64,000 nt of DNA from Echeneis naucrates (lineage: Eukaryota > Chordata > Actinopteri > Carangiformes > Echeneidae), in contig NC_042525.1 of the NCBI RefSeq assembly GCF_900963305.1, positions 3,249,921 to 3,313,920 on the forward strand, in the 5' to 3' direction. The position numbers were made by a program, and so were the translations under genes. Below the pieces are notes generated by a model. It was given only the letters and a program-made list of their open reading frames with translations. It had not been told where the DNA came from and ran no database searches. Each line of letters opens with the position of its first letter. The first letter of the stretch is position 1. Shown in pieces: positions 12,806 to 23,778 of this stretch.

Positions 12806-15800
12806 ATGTCAGGCATCGCAGCCAAGCTTCAGCACAGCCGGGAGAAAGCACAGGGGATCGGAACCAACAGCCATGCAGTGAAGTACCTGAACCAGGACTA
12901 CGAGGCTCTGAGGAACAGCTGTCTGGAGAGAGGGCAGCTGTTTGAGGATGAGTGCTTCGAGCCTCTGGCCTCCTCCTTGGGCTTCAACGAGCTGGGGCCA
13001 CATTCATCCAAAGTCCGGGGAATCACCTGGATGAGACCCACGGTGGGTACCAGCAGGTGCAGATTCGACATCTGCATGTTGCGTTGTGTTTACGGCTTTA
13101 CATCCAGCAGTGCCTCACCTGTTTTCGTAACGTGGCTCTGTCAGTGAACCTTGTTTGTTTCCACAGGAGTTGTGTCATAATCCAAAATTCATCGTTGAAA
13201 ATGCAGCCAGGACTGATATTTGTCAAGGAGCCCTCGGTGAGACAAACAAGCACACACACAAATATATTTTGATAGCACAATCATATAGTTACTGCATCTA
13301 TTTCCAAACATTTCCATGCTCGACAAATATTTAAATGGCTTTGCATACATATCTGAGGCTTCAAAGCTAACAGCTCTGTCCCGCCTGTCCTCCACTGTCA
13401 TAGTCACACAGTCTTCTGTGACTACACCCAGTCTGGCTGAGTGTTTGCTTGCAGCTGCAATGTGGGCAACATTAGACAATGTCATAACTTTGGACGGCTG
13501 ATATCTGCTTGTGCATACCTTTGCAAACTGCATATTTTGGGGATGCGTCACGATGACAAGGAAAAAAAAAAAAAAAAAAAAAAAAAAACAGGACATGCTT
13601 CGACACAAGGAATCCTGGATTTGTCATGAAATTTGACTGGAGTTCCTTTTGTGTCCTTTTCCCTTTATGTCAAGGTGACTGCTGGCTCCTGGCAGCCATC
13701 GCCTCCCTGACGCTCAACAAACAGGTTTTGTCTCGGGTAGTCCCCCATGATCAAAGCTTCGATGAAAGCTATGCTGGTATCTTCCACTTTGAGGTAGATC
13801 GGCTCAAACACTGGCCTGAGATGAAACCTGAAGCATATAAAACAGGAGAATCGACTAGGAGTAATTATATTATTAATGTATAATGTAAACAACAGATAGA
13901 CCTCTGACCCCTAACAGACCTCCCTTATAGAGGTTTGATTGGATCTGTGTTGTGGACTCCTCTCAGTTCTGGCAGTTTGGCGACTGGGTGGATGTGGTGG
14001 TGGACGACCGTCTGCCCACCAGAGATGGGAAGCTGCTGTTCGTGCACTCAGAGGAGGGCTCTGAATTTTGGAGTGCACTGCTGGAGAAGGCCTACGCCAA
14101 GTAAGAAATCAAGCTCAGTCTGCTTCAGAGTTTCTCTCCGTGCTCTGGTCCTTCATGAATCTCTATTTCCCTGCAGGCTGAACGGATGCTACGAGGCTCT
14201 GTCTGGAGGCTCCACCACCGAGGGTTTCGAGGATTTCACCGGAGGCATCGCTGAGAGACATGAGCTGAGCAATCCGGATCCCCATCTATTCAAAATCATA
14301 AAGAAGGCCCTGGACAGAGGCTCCCTGCTGGGATGCTCCATTGATGTTTGTTTGGGCTTCTCTGTTCACTGTCATGTAGCGTGACCGCGGCCTCCTGCCC
14401 TCTGGTTGTTTTCACCTCACACGGTTTTCATCTCCATCCCAGATCACCAGCGCGGCCGACTCCGAAGCGGTCACCCATCGCAAGCTGGTGAAGGGCCACG
14501 CCTACTCTGTGACAGGAGCTGACCAGGTGAGGCCGCTGGGGCATTGTAGCTATGCTGCCAATCTACCCCTTTTCACATTCACATGTCTGTCCTCTGACTG
14601 CGAGTAACTGAGCGCTGATCCTGTGTCAGGTGGAGTACAGAGGGCGCATGGAGGAGCTGATCAGGATCAGAAACCCCTGGGGTCAGGTGGAGTGGAACGG
14701 AGCCTGGAGTGACAAGTGAGTGCTGCACAGGAAATCAGAAATAATAAACACAGACAGGACGAGGATCTGGGAGAACCTCCTGTGCAAAGACCTGCACATT
14801 TGTACCGGCTCCATCTCTTTCCTGTTCACGCCTTGTGTTGTTCGTAACTGTGAGAGGACCCAGCCTAGTGGGAATATTTCTCTCCTTTGTTTGGAGGTTT
14901 TAAGGTCATTTCATCACGAATGTAGCACCCATACAGACACACAGAGTCGGCACACACCCAGTGGAAAGGCCGGTAATTCCTGTTGTTCTCAGCTGGCTGT
15001 GTGGATGGAGGAGCTTCACTGGAGCTCCTGTGAAGGAGGCAGCTGGGGGCCCCAGGCTGGTCAGGGGCCATCGGGGCCACCAGATTGGACCCCACAGCAG
15101 AACCTCTAAATGACTCTGTCCTCATTAAAACAGATGATCTGAGCAGTGGTGGTGTTTGTGAATCTCTCAGGAGTTCATGAGAGGAGAAGTGTAATTCCAG
15201 AAATGCAACGATCAGGATGTAGGATCTCTATAATTATCTTACACCTTCTGCGGTTAAATTTCTAAAAGAAAAATCTCAAACTTAAATTTGTGCCAGTTTA
15301 AGAATCGTTTGACAATGAGTAAAAAAAAAAAAAAAGCTTCTGTCGTAAACGTTTGGAATCTGAGTTCAGATTTTGCATGCTGTCCATTAGTGCCAGTTAG
15401 TTGATGATCCCAACTAAGTGTGAAATGTATTTTTGTTTACCTTCTGTTGTTTTTTAGTTCTTCTGAATGGAGATATGTGAGTTCTGATGATCGTCAGAGG
15501 CTGGCAAACCGTTCAGAGGACGGGGAGTTCTGGTAAATATCTCTTCTCCAAACGTAGGTTTACTACGAGGTTTATTCTGAGTAGCCCTGGAATAAAGGTG
15601 CAGGTGAACCCAACTACAATATCCGGTGCTTTTTACAACAACATTTTTGTAAGTTCCTGTGTTGAGTGTTAAGTTCAGAGGTCACAAATAAAAACCTGGA
15701 TTCTCAGCAGGAAGAGATCAGCCATTTTTCCTTCCAATTCCCACAGGATGTCCTTTTCTGACTTCCTCCGCCAATATTCCCGCCTTGAGATCTGCAACCT

Positions 15801-18189
15801 CACTCCTGACGCTCTCACGGGAGACGAGTACAAGAAATGGGCCGAGTCGGAGTTTGAGGACACGTGGCGGAGGGGCGTGTCAGCTGGCGGCTGCAGGAAC
15901 TACCCAGGTATGACCGTGTTTTCCCGTCTTCAGGTGTGTCACAAACTGACTTTTGCTCACCTGTTGTAGACTCCTTCTGGATGAATCCTCAGTTTGTCAT
16001 TAAGCTGGACGAGGTGGACGATGACGATGACGGTGATGAGGGCTGCACCTTCATCGTGGGCCTGATGCAGAAGGACAAGCGGCGCAGGAGGAAGATGGGG
16101 GAGGACATGGAGACCATCGGCTTCGCCATCTATGAGGTAAGAAAACACACCTGAGAGAGCGCCGGTCCGGACAGTACGAGGATCATTTTCATCTATTCTT
16201 ACATTTTATTATTTCTCCCTCTGTCCAGCTGCCTGAGGAGGTGTGTATACAAAAAGGAAGGCAACTGATGAGTATTCAAAGCAACATTGTTATTACATTT
16301 CCAGCCATAAAAACTCAGACTGCAGATGTTCACACAGTTTCTGTGTCATTCCTCAGTACTCTGGACAAAGGCAGGTACACCTGAAGAAAAACTTCTTCCT
16401 GTACAACTGTTCAGCGGCCCGATCCGAGACCTTCATCAACCTGCGCGAAGTGTGCAGCCGCTTCTGCCTTCCTCCCGGAGAATACCTCATCATCCCCTCC
16501 ACCTTCCAGCCCAACAAGAACGCAGACTTTTACATGCGGGTGTTCTCGGAGAAGGAGGCTGATTTTCAGTATGTTTGTTTGACAGATGAATGCAAGTGTT
16601 AACAATCACTGGGGTTCAAAATGATCACAGAACTGTGGCTTCTGGCTTTCAGGGAGATTGACGATCCCGTCGACTGCCACGTCGAGCAGGTAGAGCCGTT
16701 TACCTAAAGTTGTAAAATGCACTTCGGGTTGATCGAATCCCTTCCTTGCATCCAACAAAGCTATCACATTGTCATCTCCAGATCAACATTGATGAAGATG
16801 ACATCAGTGACAGATTCAAGAGACTGTTTGGCCAGCTTGCTGGACATGTGAGTAAGCTCAGGATGTGATACGTCCGCTTGTTGTGCGGCAGTTGTTGCGT
16901 CTGTGTTTCACACAGTGTCTCTGTTGTACACCTCTCAGGACGTGGAGATCAGCATGTTTGAGCTGCAGAGAATCCTCAACAGAGTGGTGACCAAGCGTAA
17001 GAGAAACAATCCCTTCGGCCTCTTTCAGACCTTTTTCACCTTTTGCATTAATGTGACGGTGTCGTTCCCTCTCAGGAGATGACATCAAAACCAACGGGTT
17101 CAGCATGGCGACCTGCCGTAACATGGTCAATCTTCTGGATGTATCCTTCCCTCTTATCCTTAGAGATGCCCAGGAACACACTTAACTTAACGTACTTTTT
17201 CCATTAAGCGTCCTTACTGAAATTTAGATAAAGAGTTTGATGAGCTGGTAAAACTGCACCAAGCAGCCAGTTAGCGTAGCTTAGCATTAACACTGACGAT
17301 AGTGAAATGCAGCCAGCCAGACTCTATCCAAAACATTACATAACCTGCTTAGAGGGACTTCCCACTATTTTAGGCAGAAAGGTGACAGATTGGGATCTGT
17401 TTCCTGAGTGACCTACAAGCTCAGTCATGTCCGTTGATCGTTCTGCAATTTTCTTTAACGTGCCTCAAAGAAAGACGGAAGCGGCAAGTTGGGACTGGTG
17501 GAGTTCAAGATCCTGTGGACGAAGATTGAGAAGTTCCTGGTGTGTTGCTCGTTTGTTTGTGCTGACATGAACATGCATTGTGTAACACAGAGGGGGTTAT
17601 TAGCAGAATGGTGATATCACACGTTAATGAGCCGGCCTCTCCATCAGGATCTGTACAGAGAGAGAGACGTGGACCGAAGCGGCTGTATGAGCTCCTCTGA
17701 GATGCGTACGGCCGTAGAAGCAGCTGGTGAGGAGCCTGTTGTGTTTTCCCCGAAACAGTCAGCCGGCTGTCATGTGTTCTCACATATCATCTGGATCTTT
17801 TCAACAGGTTTCTCGCTCAACAACTCTCTGCATCAGATAATCGTGGCCCGCTACAGCGAACCAGATCTCACCATTGACTTTGACAACTTTGTGAGCTGCC
17901 TGGTCCGCCTGGAGTCGCTCTTCAGTGAGTCCCTATCAACACATTTATTTATTTATTTTTTTTTTTTACATCAGTGCTCATGCATACATCACATGGTCTT
18001 CTGGTTTTGCTTTCTTTTACAACAGACACCTTCAAGGCCCTGGACAATGATGAGGACAGTCAGATAGAGTTAGGTTTCATGGAGGTAAGAGATTGTTTTC
18101 AATCGTGAACTGACATGAAATGATGGTTTCATCACAAAGTGACCTGTGCCTGTTTTCTTCAACAGTGGCTGAATCTGTCGATGGTCTAA
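12806..18189 (+). CDS. Classical calpain large (catalytic) subunit, copy C, complete (699 aa)
   Basis: Same family and domain order as copy B. Exons: 12806-13042, 13167-13236, 13675-13793, 13967-14100, 14177-14345, 14443-14526, 14630-14715, 15458-15532, 15747-15907, 15970-16136, 16229-16240 (12-base microexon, LPEE), 16357-16568, 16653-16689, 16782-16847, 16939-16996, 17076-17140, 17471-17539, 17648-17726, 17808-17924, 18026-18084, 18166-18189. Total 2100 bases in frame. Only three exons differ in length from copy B, each by one codon. The triad motifs [18 protein letters not shown] and RNPWGQVEW are intact. EF-hand loops [12 protein letters not shown] and [12 protein letters not shown] look calcium-competent. 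The N-terminus [19 protein letters not shown] is typical of CAPN2-type subunits, so this copy is the most CAPN2-like of the three. It lies 0.63 kb behind copy B in the same direction, consistent with tandem duplication. Confidence 0.96.
13562..13588. repeat. Poly-A tract in a calpain C intron
   Basis: Run of 27 A bases in the intron between exons 13167-13236 and 13675-13793. It may be the tail of an old retroposon, but I see no recognisable body upstream. Confidence 0.85.
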
Positions 18190-18325
18190 AGGAGTTCTGA
18201 CTTCTGTCTGAGGGTCCTCATATCCAAATGTACTGCTGCGTGTTTTTGAATGAATATCAGTTTGTACCGTTTCACAAACATAATCAGAGACAATTATTAA
18301 AGATGGTTTGAATATCCAGAACCAT

Positions 18326-18331
18326 AATAAA
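18326..18331 (+). terminator. Candidate poly(A) signal of calpain C
   Basis: AATAAA lies 137 bases downstream of the calpain C stop codon. Confidence 0.6.
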
Positions 18332-19485
18332 GCCACAAGCTCTGTGACTGAAATCTCTGACTCCTTCACTTCTCAGCTCACTGCTTTTCCTGATGCATTG
18401 TGGGATTTTGTGAGTCTACTTTTTAATGGGGCACAGCAAGTGTTACCACATTTGGACCACACTATATTATATCAATTCAAAATCAAATGCATTTTAAGTT
18501 TTTACATATTTTACACAGAGAAAATGTAATACTGAACCACAACATGTCCAACCATGAAAACAAAACGAACATGTCATCAGAAGAGAAAGAAAAATATCTT
18601 CTTTTTTTCTTGCTCTTCGGTATTTGTGTGGCCACGTGTGAACTGCAGGGCAAACTAAGAGCTGTATTACTTCAGTCTGTTAACCAGCAGAGGTCAGAGC
18701 TCTCATGGATTTGGATTTGCTGCCTTGACGTCACTGACCGGGTTGTGGTCTGAACTGCCGTAGTGCTTGCAGCAGCATGAAGTTTCCAGCTCACGCAGAG
18801 CTATGCAGCAGTCATTTCCTGTCCTGTGTGGTTCTGGTTATATTTCCCCTTTTACTGCTCTGAGTAGCTGCAACCAGCTGCTCGCATCACAGTTATCATT
18901 ACAGAAATCCAGCAAATGAGAGCATTCAGTGGGTAGATCTATTGGGATTCTGATAAAGGGAATTTCAACCATTTTTACATATATCGATGGCAACCAATGC
19001 CTGCAATGTACGTGTTAACTGGTGAGCTATGAGCTACTCTGACAGTTGACTCTGAAACAGGATGTGGGCCGGGCCTCTGACTCTGCAAACGTCTAATCAT
19101 CGCAGAGGAAGCAGAGCTGCTCTGATGCTGAAGCAGAATATTTGTATTCAAAAATAGCCAGAGTAGAAGTAGGAGGAGGTTACTTTGTACTACTCCCCAG
19201 AAAAAGGACTTAATTCAAAAGAAACAATGAGGAACACCATTTTCTACATTTGCAAAGTTCAGTACTTTACATGACATTAGACTGCAGTCACTGGGAATGT
19301 TTCTCCTCTCAGTGTTTCCAATAAACACAGCAGAAGAACTGGATTTGAATCCAGAATCTGACTGACATGCTGTAGAATAAGTGTTCTCAGGTCGTCAACA
19401 CCTGGGTGACGACCTGAGAGTCCTCTTTCCTCAGGTGGATATAAAAAATCCTCTTGGCACATCAGTGCACTCATCCTGCCTTTTA
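18332..19485. other. Intergenic spacer between calpain C and the cofilin-family gene
   Basis: No exon or named repeat recognised. Regulatory motifs of the cofilin-family gene begin at its right edge. Confidence 0.55.
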
Positions 19486-19495
19486 CCTTATAAGG
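19486..19495. promoter_or_regulatory. CArG box 1 (SRF-type site), palindromic
   Basis: CCTTATAAGG is a perfect match to CC(A/T)6GG, the serum response factor consensus. It lies 437 bases upstream of the cofilin-family start codon. SRF control of cytoskeletal genes is established; binding here is inferred. Confidence 0.6.
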
Positions 19496-19550
19496 TCATT
19501 GAGATGCATCTCAGCAGCAGTTGAGTTAAAAACATGAACAGGTTTGTTCT

Positions 19551-19560
19551 CCATATAAGG
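19551..19560. promoter_or_regulatory. CArG box 2 (SRF-type site)
   Basis: CCATATAAGG is a second perfect CC(A/T)6GG match, 65 bases after the first. Paired CArG boxes are typical of strongly SRF-driven actin-cytoskeleton genes. Confidence 0.6.
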
Positions 19561-19931
19561 GTGTCAAGTGATGCTCCCGCCCATAACTGGCTCAGACTCA
19601 CCTGAGGCTTCTCTCCTAAAAAGGACAGACTCCCCCCGAGACCACCTGGAGCTGGTTAACGGGGGCAGACAGCCGTTCCAGGTACTGAGACACATACATT
19701 CAATGTGATTTAGGCGTCTAATGCATTGAGATTTAGTGCATATGCTGAGGTTGCAGCTGAATCTGTCACACCTGGGAGGAGGGGGCGGGCCTACATGTGG
19801 AGGTGTGCTCAGCTGCCACAGCTCCTCCTCCATGAGTCAACCTGCTCTCCTTCCTTATGACCCCTCAGCAGTTTGACTGCTGCTGCCATTTTTCTCTACT
19901 GCCTGCTCCTTCACACATCACAAGCAAAAAA

Positions 19932-20209
19932 ATGGTGAGTCTCTTTCACGAGCTTGTTTGGCTGGTTTGACTCCTGCCGTGGAGCCACTCCATTGTATTT
20001 GTCATTTGTGTGCACAAACTGCATGAGAAATGTGGAGTTTTGAAATGCCATGTCCTCAGTTGTACAACATTTCTGGAGGAAGGAGGGAGGGAGTGGGTGG
20101 ATGTGTAAACCCAGACTCCTGGTTGTGTGTGTTTAATTTAGAGTGTGAGGTTGTTTTGCTGGGGTTTTATTTTAAGGGGGGGAAAAAGGAGGTTTGCTGA
20201 GTGAAAGCT

Positions 20210-20248
<39 letters not shown>

Positions 20249-21599
20249 TGTGAGACACAGAGAGAGAAAGGACTTGTTCAAGGTGTGGTTTTGCCTCCAA
20301 AATGGAGGGAGCTTTGTTCGTGCTTGAAACTTGTTCTGAGCGAGTCCCTTGGGGCGGGCTTTCTTGTGCGAACTTGTTCTACAATGACTGGAATGTGACA
20401 GTCAAATCTTTGAAAAGTCATTGCGACGCTCCAGTCATGGTATGTGATGGCTGAAGGGGGGGGGGGAGCATCTGCATATTGGCTAAATAGTCTTTAACAC
20501 CACTTTCCAAAGTCTAGTTTTGAAGAACTTCCTGTTTCTTCACCCCTCAGTTCTGCTTTCCGTCTCAAAAAAAACTAAAGTACAAGTGAACATCATCTGC
20601 TTCAATGTGAGACCAAATCTTCTGACAGACCTCATGCCCCGATAGTTTCCTCAGTGTCTCCCCTTCTGTTCTAATTTCTAATAGGATAGAATAACACAAG
20701 TTACACGTTTTTGAGTAAATTAAAGTTGTATTTTTTTTTCTGCATTAATCTTTTTGAGGCAGATCAAAATGAGACAGTTTCTTTATTCTTAAGCTCACTG
20801 ACCTATGCGACCCTTTCAAAGGAGACCATCTAATGGATGTGAAGGTGATCAGTGTGTGTGTTTGGGGGTGGGTTGTGTTTTTGTGCTAAATCCAGATATC
20901 TTTCTCTCCTATAATAGACATCTGGGGTAAAAGTCGCCGATGGGGTGAAGGAACTCTACAATGAGATGAAAGTAGTGAAGAACGACGCTGACCAGAATGA
21001 GCGCATAAGATTGGCAATATTTCACATCCAAGAAGGCTTCATCGAAACGGAGACAGTCTACCGGCAAAAGGACCTGGACTCAGTGGACGACATATACAAG
21101 TTCCTCGTGACTCAGCTGAAATCAAACATCTGCCGCTACGTCTTGTACGACTGCCACTATGAAACCAAGGAATCTAGTAAAAAAGAAGAGCTGGTCTTTG
21201 TGATGTGGTAGGTTCTTTCACTGCAGCTGAAGCCAAACTTTTCCCAACTGCATCCGTCTTGAAGAGACTTTCTGATTCTGTGTGTCGAACTTGATGATAA
21301 AACAACCTTTTGCTCCTCAGGGCTCCTGACAGTGCACCCATCAAAGAGAAAATGAGTTACGCCAGCTCAAAAGATTCCATGAAAAAGATCCTCTCAGGTA
21401 AATTTGGTCAAGTTAAGAAGCTCAGTTTTACTCTTTAAATTTTTTTATTTTTTTTTTTTAAACAAACTCTTGTCCTTTTGCAGGAATCAAACACCAGATG
21501 CAGATGAACGACATCTCAGAACTCCAAGACAGGGAACAATTTATAGATAAAATGGGGAAAGAGGTCATCACACTTGAGGGCCACCCTGTGGGCAAATAA
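19932..21599 (+). CDS. dstn: ADF/cofilin-family actin-depolymerising protein, destrin position (161 aa)
   Basis: Binds and severs actin filaments in the cytosol. Four coding exons: 19932-19934 (the ATG alone, as is usual for cofilin genes), 20918-21207, 21321-21397, 21484-21599; total 486 bases. The N-terminus MTSGVKVADGV keeps Ser3, the LIM-kinase site of the family. ETKESSKKEELVFVMWAP and MSYASSKDSMKKIL match the conserved actin-binding core and long helix. It is a few residues shorter than mammalian destrin/cofilin (165-166). The basic KKRKK nuclear-import stretch found near residue 30 of mammalian cofilins is absent; the matching segment reads DADQNERIRLAIF. The name dstn rests mainly on the neighbours rrbp1, snx5 and mgme1; by sequence it could equally be called a divergent cofilin-like gene. 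Two CArG boxes lie upstream. Confidence 0.9.
20212..20246. repeat. (GT)n microsatellite in intron 1 of the cofilin-family gene
   Basis: About 17 uninterrupted GT units lie 0.28 kb after the ATG-only first coding exon. Confidence 0.9.
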
Positions 21600-22053
21600 G
21601 GACCTGAGATGGTAACAGCAAAGTGTCCAAATAAGGTTTTTTTTTTTTTTGATTGGTTCAGTGTAAGTCTTAAACAGTTTGGATTGTGGATTAGATTTAA
21701 GTCCTGTAACACGAACCCTTGACGTTAACTGTGCAGCCGAAATCGGTTTCGACAGGCGTTTCACTCATTTGACATGACCATGCATTGATACTATTGTCTG
21801 CGGCTGGACTTTTTTGGCACCTGTATATTTCTAAAATCGGTATTTAACTTTAATTCATGTACATAAACGGAGTCCCTGTACACACAGATTAGGATGGAAA
21901 ACGCGTATATCCTGAACACCTTTTGATAGCTTAGTAGGTCAAGATGGCTGTGCCTGGATGTTTGACAAACCTGTTTTTCTTACCTGGGGCACTTTGATGG
22001 AGACCTTTCACAAATGGAGATGATTTTTACAAAGAAAAACAAACAGATGTTTC

Positions 22054-22059
22054 AATAAA
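22054..22059 (+). terminator. Candidate poly(A) signal of the cofilin-family gene
   Basis: AATAAA lies 455 bases after the stop codon, giving a 3'UTR of about 0.47 kb. Confidence 0.55.
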
Positions 22060-23778
22060 AATGCAGCAGTGGATGCACTGTCTGAGTATTGTCAAATAAA
22101 TCCAATGCAATCTATTGTGTTTCTTTTTTAAAATTGTACGGCTGCCAGGAGTCATGGACGTTAAACCCTGTAATTATCAGGTGGCCATCAGTAGCAGCTG
22201 GGGATGTGCCCGGAAGTATGTCAGGTTTCTGCTTTCAGCCTGTTGGAAGCTGAATTTAGGGAGTTTCCAAAAATGGCCCCGAGCTTAAGCCAGGCTGTAA
22301 GGACTGATTTAATTGAACCGAGCTCTGCAAATGAAGCAGTTTGAAATGACTCACCTGGATTTGTGTTCTGCGATAGTGAAAACTTGTATGGCATTCCATC
22401 TACCGAAACACAGAATCACTTTTAGGCTTATTGGCTTCAAAAAACATTTATCCAATGATTTATATAAAACAAAAACATTGTTACTGTGATGTGGACTTAT
22501 CTGCATCCAGGAAGGAAATTAGTTGGTTTCCCAAAATAAGATTGTTTCCTTCATGCTTGTCTATTCTTCTCACGAGCCCCAAAATGTGAAATCAGTTTCC
22601 TCTTTTAAAAAAAATAAAGTTGAATAATTATTTTACTTTGTCATACATTTGATGTTACAAATTAATTCAATATATGAAGGCTACTTGGATACATGATACA
22701 ATCTGAGCCATCTGCTGGGTAAAACAAAATCCTCAGAGCTGCACTGACGTTTCTCTGCTTCCGTTTAAAAATTCTGAGCGAGCACATTAAGACACGTCAC
22801 CTTAATTATTAAAACAGGGACTTGAAAGTTGTTTATGTTCATTGACTTAAAAAAAAAAAGTGTACGTGTTTGGGAGGAGTAAAGAGATAAAGATCACCCC
22901 CAGAAACAAACCCATAAATGGGCTTTCAGAAAAGTCTCCACCTTGTCATTCACTTCCTGGTGTCTGCGCTGGTTGATGCGACCTGAACATTACGGTGTGT
23001 AAAACTTGAAGGAATGCAGCACGTTTGAACACACACTTGTTCATGGATTTTATTTTATTTTTTTTTTATGTGCTACTGTGTGTGCCGTCAGGAGAAATGA
23101 GCACCTCTTATCGGTTTGATATACTGCTGTGTAAGAACACTTCCTGTCAGAAAGCAGGACTGCTCTTTACCCAGTTCCTGTGCGTAGCTTCCGATGCTGA
23201 CAGGATAGTTTCAGCGTTAAATCATCATCGCGGGCCTCCAGCTGGTGGATTTACTGTTCAGTCCCCACCGGCTGTCAGACGTTCACAGACTACCACAGAC
23301 AGAGTGACACTGTAGTTTATTCATTCATACAAATTCGGTGTGTGTTACTGGCAGCCAGCTACAGAGGACAGCAGGCCCATAGAGGTACTGCATCATTGAA
23401 CCACAAAATGTTTCCATCATTCAATCACATAGAAAAGACATACAAAGTAATTGCACAGGTTGATGTACGTTTGACGTACAATCGGTTTCCCTTTTAACAC
23501 TGAACTATGGGGTAATGTTTGGAATATAAGGCGGGGGGGATAAGTAACATCTGACATAGCCAGAATTGTTGATGGAATGTGTTTCAGTGAAGATTGCAGC
23601 AGGATTGGCTCCTCTAATCTTACTTTGAAATGCTCATATTTAATCAAACATGATTCCTACTGTTGCAACAAATGCAATATACTACAGTACGAGAAAAGAA
23701 ATTGTTTTGGAATGCATAACTATGGTAATCATAAGGCATATTTGGCATTTTTCTGTAGTGTCCGCAGCAAACTTCCTG
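22060..23778. other. Convergent intergenic region and rrbp1 3'UTR
   Basis: The cofilin-family gene and rrbp1 converge here. A minus-strand AATAAA (TTTATT at 23316-23321) could end rrbp1 with a 3'UTR of about 0.46 kb. I recognise no other gene or repeat. Confidence 0.5.
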
